Source: Incurvaria masculella (taxonomy: Eukaryota; Arthropoda; Insecta; Lepidoptera; Incurvariidae). Taken from it: a DNA stretch of 64,000 nt. Position 1 is the first letter of the stretch; every line of letters starts with the position of its first letter. Shown piece after piece: positions 32,012-43,461 of this stretch. The stretch is taken from assembly GCA_946894095.1 (NCBI GenBank), contig OX335645.2, forward strand, positions 17,507,001 to 17,571,000, written 5' to 3'. Made by a program: the position numbers and the translations under genes. Under the pieces are notes generated by a model. It searched no databases, was not told the origin of the DNA, and saw only the letters and a program-made list of their open reading frames with translations.

Positions 32012-32865
32012 AGTGTGAAGGTTTTAATCAATTCCTCTTCATCCTGCACATCACCACAGATTAATATATTTATTTATTTTCACCATTATTTTCACACAAC
32101 TATTTCATGTTCTATGATAGCACAGTACATACATATCCGTTAGGATATTATATGTTCTGTGGTACATACACAAATTACATTGCGAAAAGAGATTCCACCA
32201 CAGACTATAGAGAGATGATTCCACGATAGAATAGAATATCTGTGGATTCTACCGGCTACGCGGCTGTGAGTCTGAGCACAGAATAAGTAATAGTGCTAGT
32301 GTGCATGAAACGAAAACAATCCATTCCGCCAATTTCGCCCAAAGAATAAAGAAGGTGCCCTGCATCTACATCGTCAATATCTCCGTCGCCAAGCTTCAAC
32401 ACCAATATCTCCATCGCCGGCGACGCATCTGCGGTCCGACCGCAGATCTGTCGCCAACGACCGGAGCCGCATATGCATCGCCAAAAACTGGAGGCGCAGA
32501 TGCGTCGCCAAAGTGGGTATGGTGATACATAAATCAGGTAGGGTTAAGTAAGGCTATGTTATTTTGGTTTTTTTATATTCTATGGCCAGAACAAAAAAAT
32601 GATTAACTCTATGGTTATTTATTGTAAGTCACGATGACTAACCGGTGAGTGCAACGCTTACGTGCTCATGAAATGACAGCCACGAGTCACTTAGCCCCGG
32701 TTGCACGAAGAGAGGGCTGAGTTAATCAATGTTCAAACACGTCACTTTTAGTGAACCGCATAGAGTTCCTTCCATCCTGTCCACAAAAAGTGACGTGTTT
32801 GATAATACTTTGACGTTGATTCTTTGTGCACTCGGCCCTTAGTGTTGACCCATTCTAATTCTGCC

Positions 32866-32957
32866 CTCTTTTTAAAAAGGCGGTAACCATCGATATAAAG
32901 GCGGTAACTACATATGAGCCTCATTGTAGTTACCGTCTTGTTAATAAGGAGGCAGAA
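32866..32957. repeat. Second copy of the GGCGGTAACTACATATG hairpin element
   Basis: CTGCCCTC and GGAGGCAG ends with GGCGGTAACTACATATGAG inside, as in the 24040-24110 hairpin. The left arm has a partial internal duplication. Confidence 0.55.
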
Positions 32958-33039
32958 TTAGAGGGCAATGATACGAACATAACATTTTATGTTGGATGCC
33001 GATAAAATAAATTAATTCAGCAATAAAAAATTGTCCATG

Positions 33040-33125
33040 TTTTCAATCCAGTTCTGCGTAGCCATGCTCATAAAGGGAGGTCCTGGCATTGCACGTAATT
33101 GCTTCGGGAATACTCCATACTTTTC
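33040..33125 (+). repeat. SINE 3' body fragment
   Basis: Contains TCCAGTTCTGCGTAGCCATG and GGTCCTGGCAT, matching the end of the tRNA-headed SINE body in plus orientation. Confidence 0.5.
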
Positions 33126-33546
33126 ATGTTGCCCTCGAGTGGCCTATTCAGTTGTTGCGTGTCCTTACACCTTGAAAAACCTTCGGCAATAGCAGCAAGC
33201 AAGTCACACAGTCGTTATTTTTGTTTTTTTGTGTTGCATGCATTATTATAAAAGTGGCAACAAATTGAAACTGTAAAGCAGATTCCAGAAATTTATCACA
33301 CTATACCAGTTATCCTGCAAGTCCTGGAAATCTCGAGTTGAAGGTGTAAATGAAAAAAAACTACGACATCAGAAGTGGTGCGCCATGTGGCATAGCTACT
33401 TTGCATAGCAACATTTGAGCGGTTAGTTTAGCGGTTCACGCTATAAGCTTTTAGGATTCTGCAAAACCTTTTTTATGGAGACTTGCTTCTACCTAATCAA
33501 ATGCTGTGCGACGACCTGTGTGCAGAGTCCGCCCAAGTCTCAGATG

Positions 33547-33930
33547 TTTTTTTTTTTTTTTTTTTATGTGACTGGACATGATGGCTAATACCACACCTTC
33601 CGTCATGGTATTAGCCCAACACACCACATGGGAACTAGGTGCCATGCCAGGACCTTCCTTATATTGCTCGGCTACATTGAACTGGATGGAAAACACGGAC
33701 AATTTTCATTGCCGCTTCGACCATCGTTCATTCAATGCGATGGTACCAACGCGGGCGGGATTAACCCTACCACCTAGTAAGTAAGGAAGGGGACCTACAG
33801 TTTAACGTGGAATCCGAACCACGGCCAGCCTCTCTCAACGGTCACCCATCCAAGACCAGACCGGACCCAGCGTTGCTTAACTTCGGAGAGCGATCGCCGA
33901 AGTGTCGCGCCACTGGGCCACTGAGGCTGA
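33547..33930 (-). repeat. 5S-type SINE, nearly full length
   Basis: On the minus strand it runs CAGCCTCAGTGGCCCAGTGG, CCGAAGTTAAGCAACG, TTGGATGGGTGACCG and GGTTCGGATTCCACG. The shared body then runs to a poly(T/A) end at 33547-33566. The central blocks are those of a 5S rRNA gene promoter. Confidence 0.8.
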
Positions 33931-34582
33931 GGTGCATCGGTTCAATGTATTGTTCAGTTTGTGTAAGCATATTTTGTTTTGGCATTCTTATTGGTTTGTA
34001 GATAAAAAAATTTTTTACCTATTTGTTTGTTACTTATTTGTAATTAGTAAAAATTTATAAATAAAGATATTTCAAAAAGGCTTTCATGTCATTTATTTGC
34101 AACAATGAAATCACACCTGAACTAAAAGTTCAACTCAGTGTCAACCCAACGGATATTTAATCACAAACATGGTCTCATCATCCCTTGTGTTCTTTGGAGT
34201 TGGGAGCCCGCATAACACCTACCTCTTAACCTAGATTTCAATGACAAAACTATTTGAAAACTACAGTGTAATAATGGCAATCGCCTTCCGACGACATTAA
34301 AAAAGTTTCACAAAATAATAATACTACCTAAGGTAGGTCTAGTTTTCAAATAATTTCACATTCCTCGCTTACACCACTGAAATATGTACAGAAATATGCG
34401 CAAAATTACATTTTACAATGCAAATACTTTCTCTGTACCTCTTATAAATGCCTCAAACATATCAAAACAAACGACCACAACAATCTTTAAAAAAAAAACG
34501 AGTTAATCTTTAGAACCAACACGAATAGTTTGTCATAACAATGGATGCAATGTAATTTAGTTTGGCACGCGAGCAGGCACGC

Positions 34583-34926
34583 CTACTCGGAGGCTTTGAT
34601 CTTCTCGGCGGGCGCGTCGGAGTGGGCGTCCTGCTTCCGCTTCCGGCCGCCGCCATGCCGCTTGCCGTGGTGGTGCTTGCCCTTGTTGTGGTGATGCTTC
34701 TTCTTGTTCGCGTTGGTCCTCCGGCTGAGCATCTCCTGGACGGTCTTGTCGAGGAAGGCCTTCTCCTCGTCCCCCTCGAGGGTCTTGAATGTGAGCTCCG
34801 TGTCGTTCACCTTGAGCTTGCCATCCGTGAGCTTCTCGAAGAGCGACTTGGCCGTGTTCTCGGTCTGCAGGCGCACCCAGCCCTCCGTGTCGCCTTTGTT
34901 GAAGTCGATGTACGCCACATCTCCAC
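34583..34926 (-). CDS. La: La exon 6 (xRRM2 end, basic tail, stop)
   Basis: Starts after CCTTGCAG with GDVAYIDFNKGDTEGWVRLQ. It ends with a His/Lys/Arg/Gly-rich tail (KKKHHHNKGKHHHGKRHGGG) and EKIKASE, TAG at 34583-34585. Confidence 0.94.
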
Positions 34927-37900
34927 CTGCAAGGATTTGTTGCCAAATGGAGAAGTCTTCTATTGATCCACTTTTGTTTTGTAATCTAGTCATTATGAAT
35001 GTCAATATCTTAATATTACAGGTGACCCGGATAAGATGCTAATAGCATTTTGAGTAGTCAAATAAACATTATGTGATCTAACTTTCCTTGTAATTGTGGA
35101 TTTTACTATCGTACTTATATGTGTTCTGTTCAAATATTTAGGTTCAGGGGTGCATCAGTCAGTTTTACTGTACATGGGTGGCTAATACCACAACGACTAT
35201 CATGATGTAAGCCCAACACACTGCATTCCAAAAGGAATAAGGTGCCATGCCAAGACCTACATGGAACTGCATGGAAAATACTGACTACTTTTTTATTGCC
35301 GCTTTGACCATCTTTTCATCTAATGCACCAACCCGGGCGGGCTTAACCATGGAACTCTTTGCATTCGTGTCTTAATGCACTTATCCAACTCAGAGAGAAA
35401 AACATGGGCGGGGGTAGGACCCATGACCCCTGGCATGGAAGGCAAGTCGCCGCGCCTCTGAGCTACAAGCCGCTCATGTCTGTACCCGTCTGTGACTCAT
35501 GACGTTCTTGAGCAGTTCTTACTGACATTAGCTCTTAATCTTTTCTCGCGTGCAAACCTTATCCCACTGTTTATTATTGCAGAAAGATCTTGAAAATTTT
35601 TCCTCATATTGCACAGAGAATAACATGTTCCTTAGTTTACAAAAATGCAAAATTATTAGTATCACAAAAACAAAAACATAATTACCTATGACTACAGTAT
35701 CAACAACCAAATACTCGAACGAGTGGACAATATTAGAGACCTTGGCATTCAAATTGATTCAAAACTGACATTTGACAAACACGTGAGCAATATTATTAGC
35801 AAAGCTTACCGTATGATGGGATTTATTCTTAGAATAAGCAAACCATTCAAGAAACCTAACACTCTGCTCATTCTATACTACACTCTCGTAAGATCGCAGT
35901 TAGAATATTGTACGCAAGTCTGGAGTCCATACTATAAGGTCTACAATGACGACATTGAGCGGGTTCAAAAGAAATTTCTCCGTGCTGTCAGTTTTAGAAC
36001 GAAGGGTCCTAGAAGGTCCTACTCTCAACTATTAACTGATTATGACATAACTTCTCTTTCTAACAGGAGAAATTACCTAGATATTCTGATGTTGTACAAG
36101 ATATGCAACAACTTCTTTGACTGTCCATCACTGGTTCAATTAATATCATTTCGAATTCCTTCACGAACCACTAGAACATCAGCCCTATTCCATCTCTCCA
36201 GCACACGTAACAATTCCGGCGTACGGGAACCGATACGAAGAATGTGTCAACTGTACAACGACAATGTTTCACAGGTCTTTTGATTAGATAAGATATTTTG
36301 TTTCAAGAAAAATGTTAAAATGAAAATGTGTTGAAGTGTTTTTTTTTTTTTCTCTTTTCTTAATTTTATTAATGTAATACAATGCCTACAAAGGCACATA
36401 ACTAAGTATATATAAATATATGTTTTTTATAGATATGCTTACTTATACGATTTTGGTCTTTACATATATTTTGTTATTGAGATATATATATAGTTTTAAG
36501 ATGTAATTAATGTATTTGTGCTGCAATTTACTGTACTTAATGTTTATGTTTATGTGAGAATTGTTTTTGGAAATAGTCTTACCTCTTTTTCCGTGTAATT
36601 TTACTCTTCTGTGTTAAATTGTCTATTTCTGTTTATTCTCCTAATAAATAAAAAAAAATAATAATAATAATTTCGGATACTTTTAGCATGGTTTGAGACG
36701 GGCCACTTACCAGTCTCTGTAAGGGCCTCTTTGATCTGTTCCCTGGAAAGTCCCTCCTTCGCACCAGTGAAATGCAACACTGCCCCCGGAGGCAGCTTGA
36801 TGCTACTGTCCTCACTTTTTTCTGGCTGTAACATAAATTCAGGTAGTTATTATAACGATAAGATAAAAGGAATTTGGCACATAAAAGATGTGTTAGAATG
36901 TTACACATGAAAAGGTTGATCATTTCTGAACTAATCAGAATAAAAAACCGGCCACTTGCACCAGAAAAGATTTAACACCAAAATTCTTAATTTTTTTTTT
37001 TTACCCGTTTCATTTTTATTATTTTTATTTTGTAGTATGAAATAACACACTCTGTGAAAATTTCAGCTGCCTACCTATTACGGTTCATGAGATACAGCCC
37101 TGTGACAGACGGACGGACAGATGGACAGCGGAGGCTTAGTAATAGGGTTCCGTTGGCACCTTTGGGTACGGAACCCTAATAAATTAGCTCAGATAGTCCA
37201 CAAATCTGCTGGTATGGTGCCTTGCTGAGCATGGTTACGTAAAGTGAGCAGGATTTGGCTTTTTTCTTTCTTTTCTTTTTTTTTAAATATTCATTAATAA
37301 CAACTAAGACTAAGTAAATATACTTTTTCGCAAGTACGTTGCTTTTTCCAAAGATGTTGATTGTACATACATACATATCACATTTAAATTAAAACTAGTC
37401 TCAACATAGGTAGGTATATATGGTGGCAATGACCTAAGCGATTTCGAATCAGATGGCATTCGCATATCCATAAATCCAGTATCACACCTGTAAACGTAGC
37501 CTAGGAAAAAGTCTCCATCCTTTATAGCAAAGATGCTATATATACCTCCTTTTTGTTGTCTTTCTGCTTGTTAATTTTCTTCTCCTTGCGCATGCTATAC
37601 TCTTCTTGCTTTTCCTTGAGATAGGCCTCCTGCCACTTCAGTATGAGCGGAGTATCCTCGTACTTGAGGCCCTCGGTGGCAACAAACTTCTCCGCTTGCT
37701 CCTTCGTCTTGAACGTGGCGAACACCGAGCCCTGCGCACATTCTTTATTATTTCTTCAATTTATGTTTTCTCGACAAGATTTAAAAACGTTGGATACATA
37801 GTCAGGCATTGTTTGAATTAATGGGGAAAACTTTTGATAGGTAGCACTAGCGCAGCTAGCTATTCTTAAATTTATTTTAGTGTGACTAATCTTGGTATAA

Positions 37901-40900
37901 TTTTTGTGATAAATAGTAAAAGATCATAAAAAAGTGCAAGGGCATAAAAATAACTGCATGCATTAGCATGATATAATAACAATTACCTACCCTCACATAG
38001 GTACGTAATGTTTTACTATAACTTTTATGTAATGATTTTTCACGACGGAATTTGTGGGCTACTGTTTCCTTGGAATGATGTATTTCAACCATTTTAAGGC
38101 CTATAAAAAAAAACTTAACACGCTGTTCCTATTGCTAAACTTATATGCATACTCTTATATTCTTTAGTTCTCATATATGTATAATAGTGTTTTGATTATT
38201 TTGTAGGTATTGGATCCAGTCATATAAATAGCCGCTTTCTTCCTATAGACTTTCAAACACACATCGCACACAAACAAGCAACAAAATATCGCACCACATG
38301 GTCTAATAATGCTTACGAATGGGAGAAATCATTACCTTAAAGATCCATTTCTTGGTCTCGCGGTCCTGATAGCGTCTCATCACAACATTCTCAACGATGG
38401 GATAATCCTCGAAGAACTTTAGGCAGATGTCGACGTTGGCATCCCGCGGGAAGCCCTTTACGTACACGCTACGCGACGTCAGTTCCTTGCGACGTTCTTC
38501 GTTCAACTCCGGCAGGGGCTGCTCCGGGTTGCGCCGAAGCTTCTTTCCGTCTTCGTTTATCTGCATGATGCAAGCGAGAAAGATAGCTAAAATAATAGCA
38601 TTCGTAACCTAGCGGTTTGAGTATGTGGCTCTCGCCCCGGAAAGGGTTGGTACTGGTACCTGCTGGCGAGAACTTATTTAACAGAAACGCTTTTGTGGTT
38701 ACCACTTTTTCGTTCGTTTTAAGCTCTAGTCATGTAAGGGATAAAAGGAAAAAGGAAAAGGAAAGGAAAGGATTGTTCACTCTTACAATGTAGCAGGATT
38801 TCGCAGTACATATGCTTTTCGTATTGATGATTATTTAGATATCTGCGGAGATTAACATGAAATAATGAATGGTTTGGAAACAAAATAGAATCAATTACCC
38901 TAAAAATTAAGTTATTTGAAAAATGTGGTCACCAAGAATAAATATTATCACTACCATGTTCTTTAAGTAGCTTTGTTTATGCTTGTTAAGACTTGAAATG
39001 CTTGGCTTGACACATTGATCGACGCTTGACCGACGATGGTCATATCACAGCAGAGCTTCGCGAGGCAGTAAAATTTGTTAAGCATATCCAATGGCACCCA
39101 GCCATTTTCTAGCTTCCTAAGTTCGTGCAGGGTTTGTCACGCGGCATGTTAGTATCGTCCGTGCAATGTGTCTACATACCTCTAATAGTCCGGACGTGGC
39201 CTTGGCGAGCGCAGCGGCGATGACGGCCGTGTCGCTGCTGAGTTTGGCGAGGCGGTGGAATTTGGTGAGCACTTCCAGTGGCACCCAGCCATCCTCCAGC
39301 TTCATCTGCTCCTGCAGGAACTTGTCGCGTGGCAGATTGATGTCGCCTGTGCAATTTTGACGTGTACACATCTTTTAAATTTAAAGGGCTACATACGAAG
39401 GATTGCTTGCCCAACTCTATGAAACGGAATTGATATGTGTTACAGAAAGATCGAAACTGAAGAGATTCCGCTAGGCTGATGAGCTGGTTTCATTTATATG
39501 TTTATTAAATTCACACATTTGGCTTGGAGGCAAGCGACTAGTGGATATTGACAATAGGATCTCTAATCTACCTTACAGTTTTGTGGAAATTTGATTGTTT
39601 CATATCTAATATGAACTCAGTTTGAAACCAAATCAGGTTATTCACCAATTGAAGTAGGAGTAGGATACGGAAAATTCTTAGGGCCACTTGTAAACGATAT
39701 AATAAAAAAAAATTTTTTTGAAAATGTGCACTCTTTGCCAATATTATTGTGTATGTATTTCATTAATTTGTCATTTGTTTTACGATTTGGCAGCAAATAG
39801 AAAATTGTCTGTGTCACGTCAGCATGAATTTAAAGCGAGAAAAAATGGACACCGAGGAAGCAGTGGCTGAGTTTCAAAAGGCCATCGAAGAGACCCCTAA
39901 GGACGAGTGGGCAAAGTGCTTTTCGCAGTGGTTTTATCGGATGAAGCGATGTATTGTTGTGAATGGACGGTGTTTTGAAAAGATATATAAAACTTATAAC
40001 TTGCTAATTTGTTAAGTTAAACTTTCGAAGAAATTTCAGTGTCGCCTCGTTACTTTCAAACTTTGGACTAGTAATCTATGACCAGTGTTATTAACAGTTT
40101 TAGAGAAGGTATACATTATTTATAGTTTTGAAGTTATTATAACGGAAGACAGACTGATACCAGACCGCCAATTTGGATTGAGGCCCAAACACTATTGAGC
40201 AATTCCAAAGAGTATCTTACAAAACCAGACCAACGTTGTAATACGCATATACAGGAATGTTACAGAATTCTATACAAGCAAGCTTTTGATAATGTTTGGC
40301 ATGTTCTTGCACAGCGCCATGTTGGTGATGGCATGTAGGTATGTATGCATGTAGCTAATAAGTAAAACATTAATTAAACGTTTACGACAAATGTTAACGG
40401 TAAACATTAATAACAACCTTTTTTTAATGCTTAGCCCATTTTGCAACATACATGGCAAATGATGCACTGTCACTATTTCATACATACGTATTTCATAGAA
40501 ACACACCCCATTAGCAGGACATACTGCTTTTATTGCACTCTTGCACTAAGCATGGAAAGAGATACAGTGTTACGATACCTATGTTAGTAAGCGTTATAAC
40601 AGAACTGAATAATTGTGAAGAAAAAAGTGCAGCTGTCACACATGCATAAAGAAGGTGAAGTTTTTGGGCCACCCTTCAATATTTGGTACCTATGAGTAAT
40701 CAACCATTTATGGCCCTGTGACTTTTTAAATGACTGGTGATTAAAAATGAATGTTGAAAAATAATCATTGTTTTTATACAAGCTTTATTATTTTTGTTGT
40801 TCTACCTTCTAAAATATCTTATATTATAACGTTAGACTGAGACGACTTCTATTGCTATATTTGCAAAGATACTAACATTTCACCATAGTCGTAAGAGTAA

Positions 40901-42117
40901 CAAGTGTTCTACTTGAAGATCCCTGTCCCATTGTATACAAACTGATTGAAGGGAGGGCCCAGGTCTCACACATTTTTTCCCATTCTTGGTTGTAACCTGG
41001 CAAAATTGTTGTAATGGAACATGGAAGTGATGACCACATGATTATCTTTCCTGTCTCTTATCTTTTTGGATAACAAATCATTTTGGTCCAAAATAGGAGT
41101 ACAGACAGGGCCAAGGGGTTTGAGGCAGCAGAAATATTCACAGAATGTATTTTTTCGTTCTTTAGTGACAACACGTGGCTTATTGACTCGGGAAAGGTTA
41201 GCTCTATATGCAGAAAACTCAAAAATTCATTCCAACCAGCATCAGTTTACATTTTTTTGGGTACCCCCATGCATAGCTCAGATGTAGTTGAGGTCACGCA
41301 CACACATACCCATGACATTGTATCAATACCGCTAAGTCCGCTAAAGAAGATATGAATATGGTGGAGGCCCCCTCTACTGTCGATGGCGTAACAGAACTGG
41401 TTCGATTCAAGGGCAAAATTTAAAGTTAAAGGCCTTGTTCCCTCGCGCGCAGATTGTGTGGGAGACCGCTACCTTAAGGTGGGCCCGTAAGCATCAGAAA
41501 ATTTCGCCTCCCATACAAACGTAGTTTACTAATAATTTGAAAACTACTGTTCCAATTTACTTCATATTTGGTATCTACTATCAGGCAGCAAATATCTGTG
41601 TCTGCATGTCTTTGTATTTTTGGTAAATGTATCCTGGCTCAAACCACAGAGAAAACAAAATTTGTATGAAGACTTTATTTTTGCTTTTATTTGATTCTGT
41701 TTGGATTTTTTTTGAAAATAACCACGTGCCAACACAGATATTTGTTCCCTGATAATAGATATTAAATGTCAATTCAATTGGAACAGTTGTTTTCAAATGA
41801 TTAGTAAACTACGTTTGTATGGGAAGCATACCTTATGGGCCGTTCTTAAACATTGCTTACATATTTTTTGCGGGCTTTTAGCAAGCGTGTTCCAATATGG
41901 AGACCATGACATGTGGCTATGAAATGTGCTCAAACATACCCTTTTTTTTAAAAGAAGTAAAGCATGGCTCACCAAAGTAGTATTCAATCTGTCTAATGAT
42001 TTCGAGATCAAGACTGCTGGGAGCATCCCCTGCTCCAGTCTCTGGTGTCACCTCAGCCGCTGGCGAACTCTCCTCGCCGTTGCTTTGTACTTCTGGTTCC
42101 TTCTCAGCGCCAGTCAT
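34583..42117 (-). CDS. La: La protein (lupus La antigen homologue), 6 coding exons
   Basis: Exons on the minus strand are 42117-41973, 39346-39180, 38560-38336, 37731-37546, 36825-36711 and 34926-34583. They join in phase to 393 residues, close to Drosophila La (about 390). The La motif (about residues 38-115) has IRQIEYYFGDINLPRDKFLQ, keeping the Gln, Tyr-Tyr, Asp and Phe that bind 3' UUU-OH ends. RRM1 has VYVKGF and SVFATF. A second, atypical xRRM is split by the last intron (GAVLHFTGAKEGLS ... GDVAYIDFNKGDTEGWVRLQ). The tail is Lys/His/Arg-rich, with a likely nuclear signal. La binds and protects newly made Pol III transcripts in the nucleus. The 5' UTR is spliced: an acceptor TTTACAG lies at 42126-42132, eight bases before the ATG. 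The last exon has a candidate poly(A) signal at 34092-34097. Confidence 0.95.
35155..35477 (-). repeat. tRNA-headed SINE copy in La last intron
   Basis: The minus-strand head is GAGCGGCTTGTAGCTCAGAG with GGGTCATGGGTCCTACCCC downstream, then the body with small deletions. It lies directly before the jockey-like fragment. Confidence 0.65.
35576..36671 (+). mobile_element. Jockey-like non-LTR fragment, 5' truncated, AAT-rich tail
   Basis: From 35723 a frame of 186 residues reads DLGIQIDSKLTFDKHVSNII, LEYCTQVWSPYY and RVQKKFLRAVSFR, the C-terminal end of jockey-type reverse transcriptase. A related frameshifted part starts near 35576 (MFLSLQKCKI). The 3' end is an A-rich tail with ATAAT repeats at 36642-36671. 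It lies in the last intron of La, antisense to it. Confidence 0.78.
36711..36825 (-). CDS. La: La exon 5 (xRRM2 start)
   Basis: The exon follows TTACAG and encodes PEKSEDSSIKLPPGAVLHFT through ALTETG, ending in phase 1 before GTAAGT. The frame joins exon 6 at a Gly codon. Confidence 0.92.
37030..37180 (-). repeat. Dispersed GGGTTCCGTACCC repeat, minus copy in a La intron
   Basis: Read on the minus strand: TAGGGTTCCGTACCCAAAGG, CCTATTACTAAGCCTCCGCT and GTCCGTCTGTCACAGGGCTG. Confidence 0.6.
37546..37731 (-). CDS. La: La exon 4 (RRM1 end and basic linker)
   Basis: 62 codons in phase 0 from GSVFATFKTKEQAEKFVA (RNP1) through a Lys-rich helix ending NKQKDNKKE before GTATAT. Confidence 0.93.
38336..38560 (-). 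CDS. La: La exon 3 (RRM1 start)
   Basis: 75 codons in phase 0 between ATCATGCAG and GTAATG. They contain SRSVYVKGFPRDANVDICLK and end KKWIFK. VYVKGF is the RNP2 motif of RRM1. Confidence 0.93.
38990..39179 (-). pseudogene. Decayed tandem copy of La exon 2
   Basis: The stretch matches exon 2 over most of its length with the same orientation and order. The shared plus-strand block TGGCACCCAGCCAT occurs at about 39092 and 39281, and GCGAGGC at 39060 and 39248, an offset near 188 bp. Stops and indels break the frame. It begins directly at the donor of the intact exon. Confidence 0.75.
39180..39346 (-). CDS. La: La exon 2 (La motif core)
   Basis: The acceptor TTGCACAG lies just above 39346. Two bases complete the Gly codon, followed by DINLPRDKFLQEQMKLEDGW and ATSGLLE before GTATGT. 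A decayed copy of this exon abuts it on the downstream side (38990-39179). Confidence 0.93.
39824..40015 (+). mobile_element. Mariner-like transposase C-terminal remnant
   Basis: The frame ends FQKAIEETPKDEWAKCFSQW then FYRMKRCIVVNGRCFEKIY and stop. This pattern (CFxxWxxRMxRCI...GxYFE) is the usual C-terminus of mariner transposases. Only about 63 codons remain, with no catalytic DDD. It lies in La intron 1. Confidence 0.55.
40135..40335 (+). mobile_element. Degenerate non-LTR reverse transcriptase fragment
   Basis: Frameshifted reading gives ITEDRLIPDRQFGLRPKHY, EQFQRVSYKT and YKQAFDNVWHVLAQRH. PxxQFGxR and AFDxVWH are jockey/R1-type reverse transcriptase landmarks. It has several stops and lies in La intron 1. 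Confidence 0.6.
41478..41845. mobile_element. Second copy of MITE P1 in La intron 1
   Basis: TTAA at 41474-41477 and 41846-41849 flank 368 bp that match the 5597-5960 element in opposite orientation, including CATACAAACGTAGTTTACTA near both ends. Confidence 0.8.
41973..42117 (-). CDS. La: La exon 1 (coding), start of La motif
   Basis: The ATG at 42115-42117 begins MTGAEKEPEVQSNGEESS. The exon ends EIIRQIEYYF plus one base before GTGAGC (phase 1). An acidic N-terminal tail precedes the La motif, as in other La proteins. Confidence 0.93.
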
Positions 42118-43461
42118 GTTGAAGGCTGTAAAGGAAGGATAATAGTCCATTCAGTTGTACAGCATCGGTCAGCCGCTTACTGGTTAATTGTCCCTGTCAG
42201 ATTCTAAAATGTCAGATTGCCTTAATAATTTTTGAATCAGCGTACACATGAAAGGTCCTTGATAAGAGGAACAAATACTGTTACGAGTGAGCCATCTATG
42301 ACACAATGGCACAATTGAACGTAATAACAGTTTTCTGTGGACCTATGATCAAGAGATGGCGCTACTAGTACATTTTCACCACAGTCCATTTAGCACATGT
42401 ATGTGTGCGTAAAGAGATTGTGGGCAGGGAGCGTAGGTAGCAGTGAAGGAGGCACAGGCAAAGGGTGCGGTGATGTAGGGTTCCAGAGTACTGGACGTAC
42501 CAATTTACTGAAGTGCCTGATTAGTGAGACTCTACTGTAGATAAATGGAATACAAAAAAAGTTTAAAAGAAAAAAATAACATGCTGTCTACTAAGGATAA
42601 GCTGGCCAATAAATAGTGTTGCCTTACAAAATGTTGTGCGGATTAGTATATAAACCCCTTGGCTTCCCAAATTTTTGGTGGCAAAATAAGCCATATTCCA
42701 AAGGATGAATTAAGGTTGATATTAACAGAAATGTTGGCATGAAAATCACCTTATGGCAAAGGGCGGAATTAACGCGAAGGACAGGAAATATTACCAAGGA
42801 ATCATAAGGCAATGAAACTCTGCTTCAAAGGCGAAATAGAAAACTATTAATCACATGGTTTGGTCTCAAATTGACCAGTACGCGAGCAATTAACGAGATA
42901 AGACATGTATAGTCAAATTTACCACTAAGCAATCGACAGGGATTCGGTTTTGTGGCGTAGATGAACATTGTACAATCGAGTGGATAGTGTACGAATATAA
43001 CCCAACAAAGTTGAGTGCCATGTCAATGATAATGTACTTTCCCACGTTGACTGGGACGACCACTGCTCCCCACCTGTTACTTTATCCGCTAGCCTAACAA
43101 AATATGTACATCGTGTGTTAGTCTGACCAATATCACGCATGCATCGTGCTTAGTAGTCCAATGCAGATGCCGACCAGTAGGCAGTATACATTTAGACGCG
43201 AACTTACAGCAATTAATCAGCTAGTCGTTTCGACAAGAATCAACTCCGCAGTAGCTACACGAAATATTTAGGATATTAACACGTGTTCACAACGCGCAAA
43301 TTCACAAACAGTGAAAGAAAACCAGTGACCACGATGCTGCAATACAGTTCGACCACACCGCGAAGCGTTCTAACTGTCAAAGGAAACTGTCAAAGTTGTT
43401 TTTTTTTAGCGGAGTTTGCCAGTTCGATAATGCGGCCAAGTGCGAATCAAACAACAAATCT

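Noticed and set aside
33547..33930. A 5S rRNA gene
   Set aside because: Only the internal promoter blocks match. The remainder is a SINE body shared by many copies, so it is a 5S-derived repeat.
34557..35042. Frames antisense to or in other frames of La exon 6
   Set aside because: Explained by the high-GC coding sequence of the La C-terminus.
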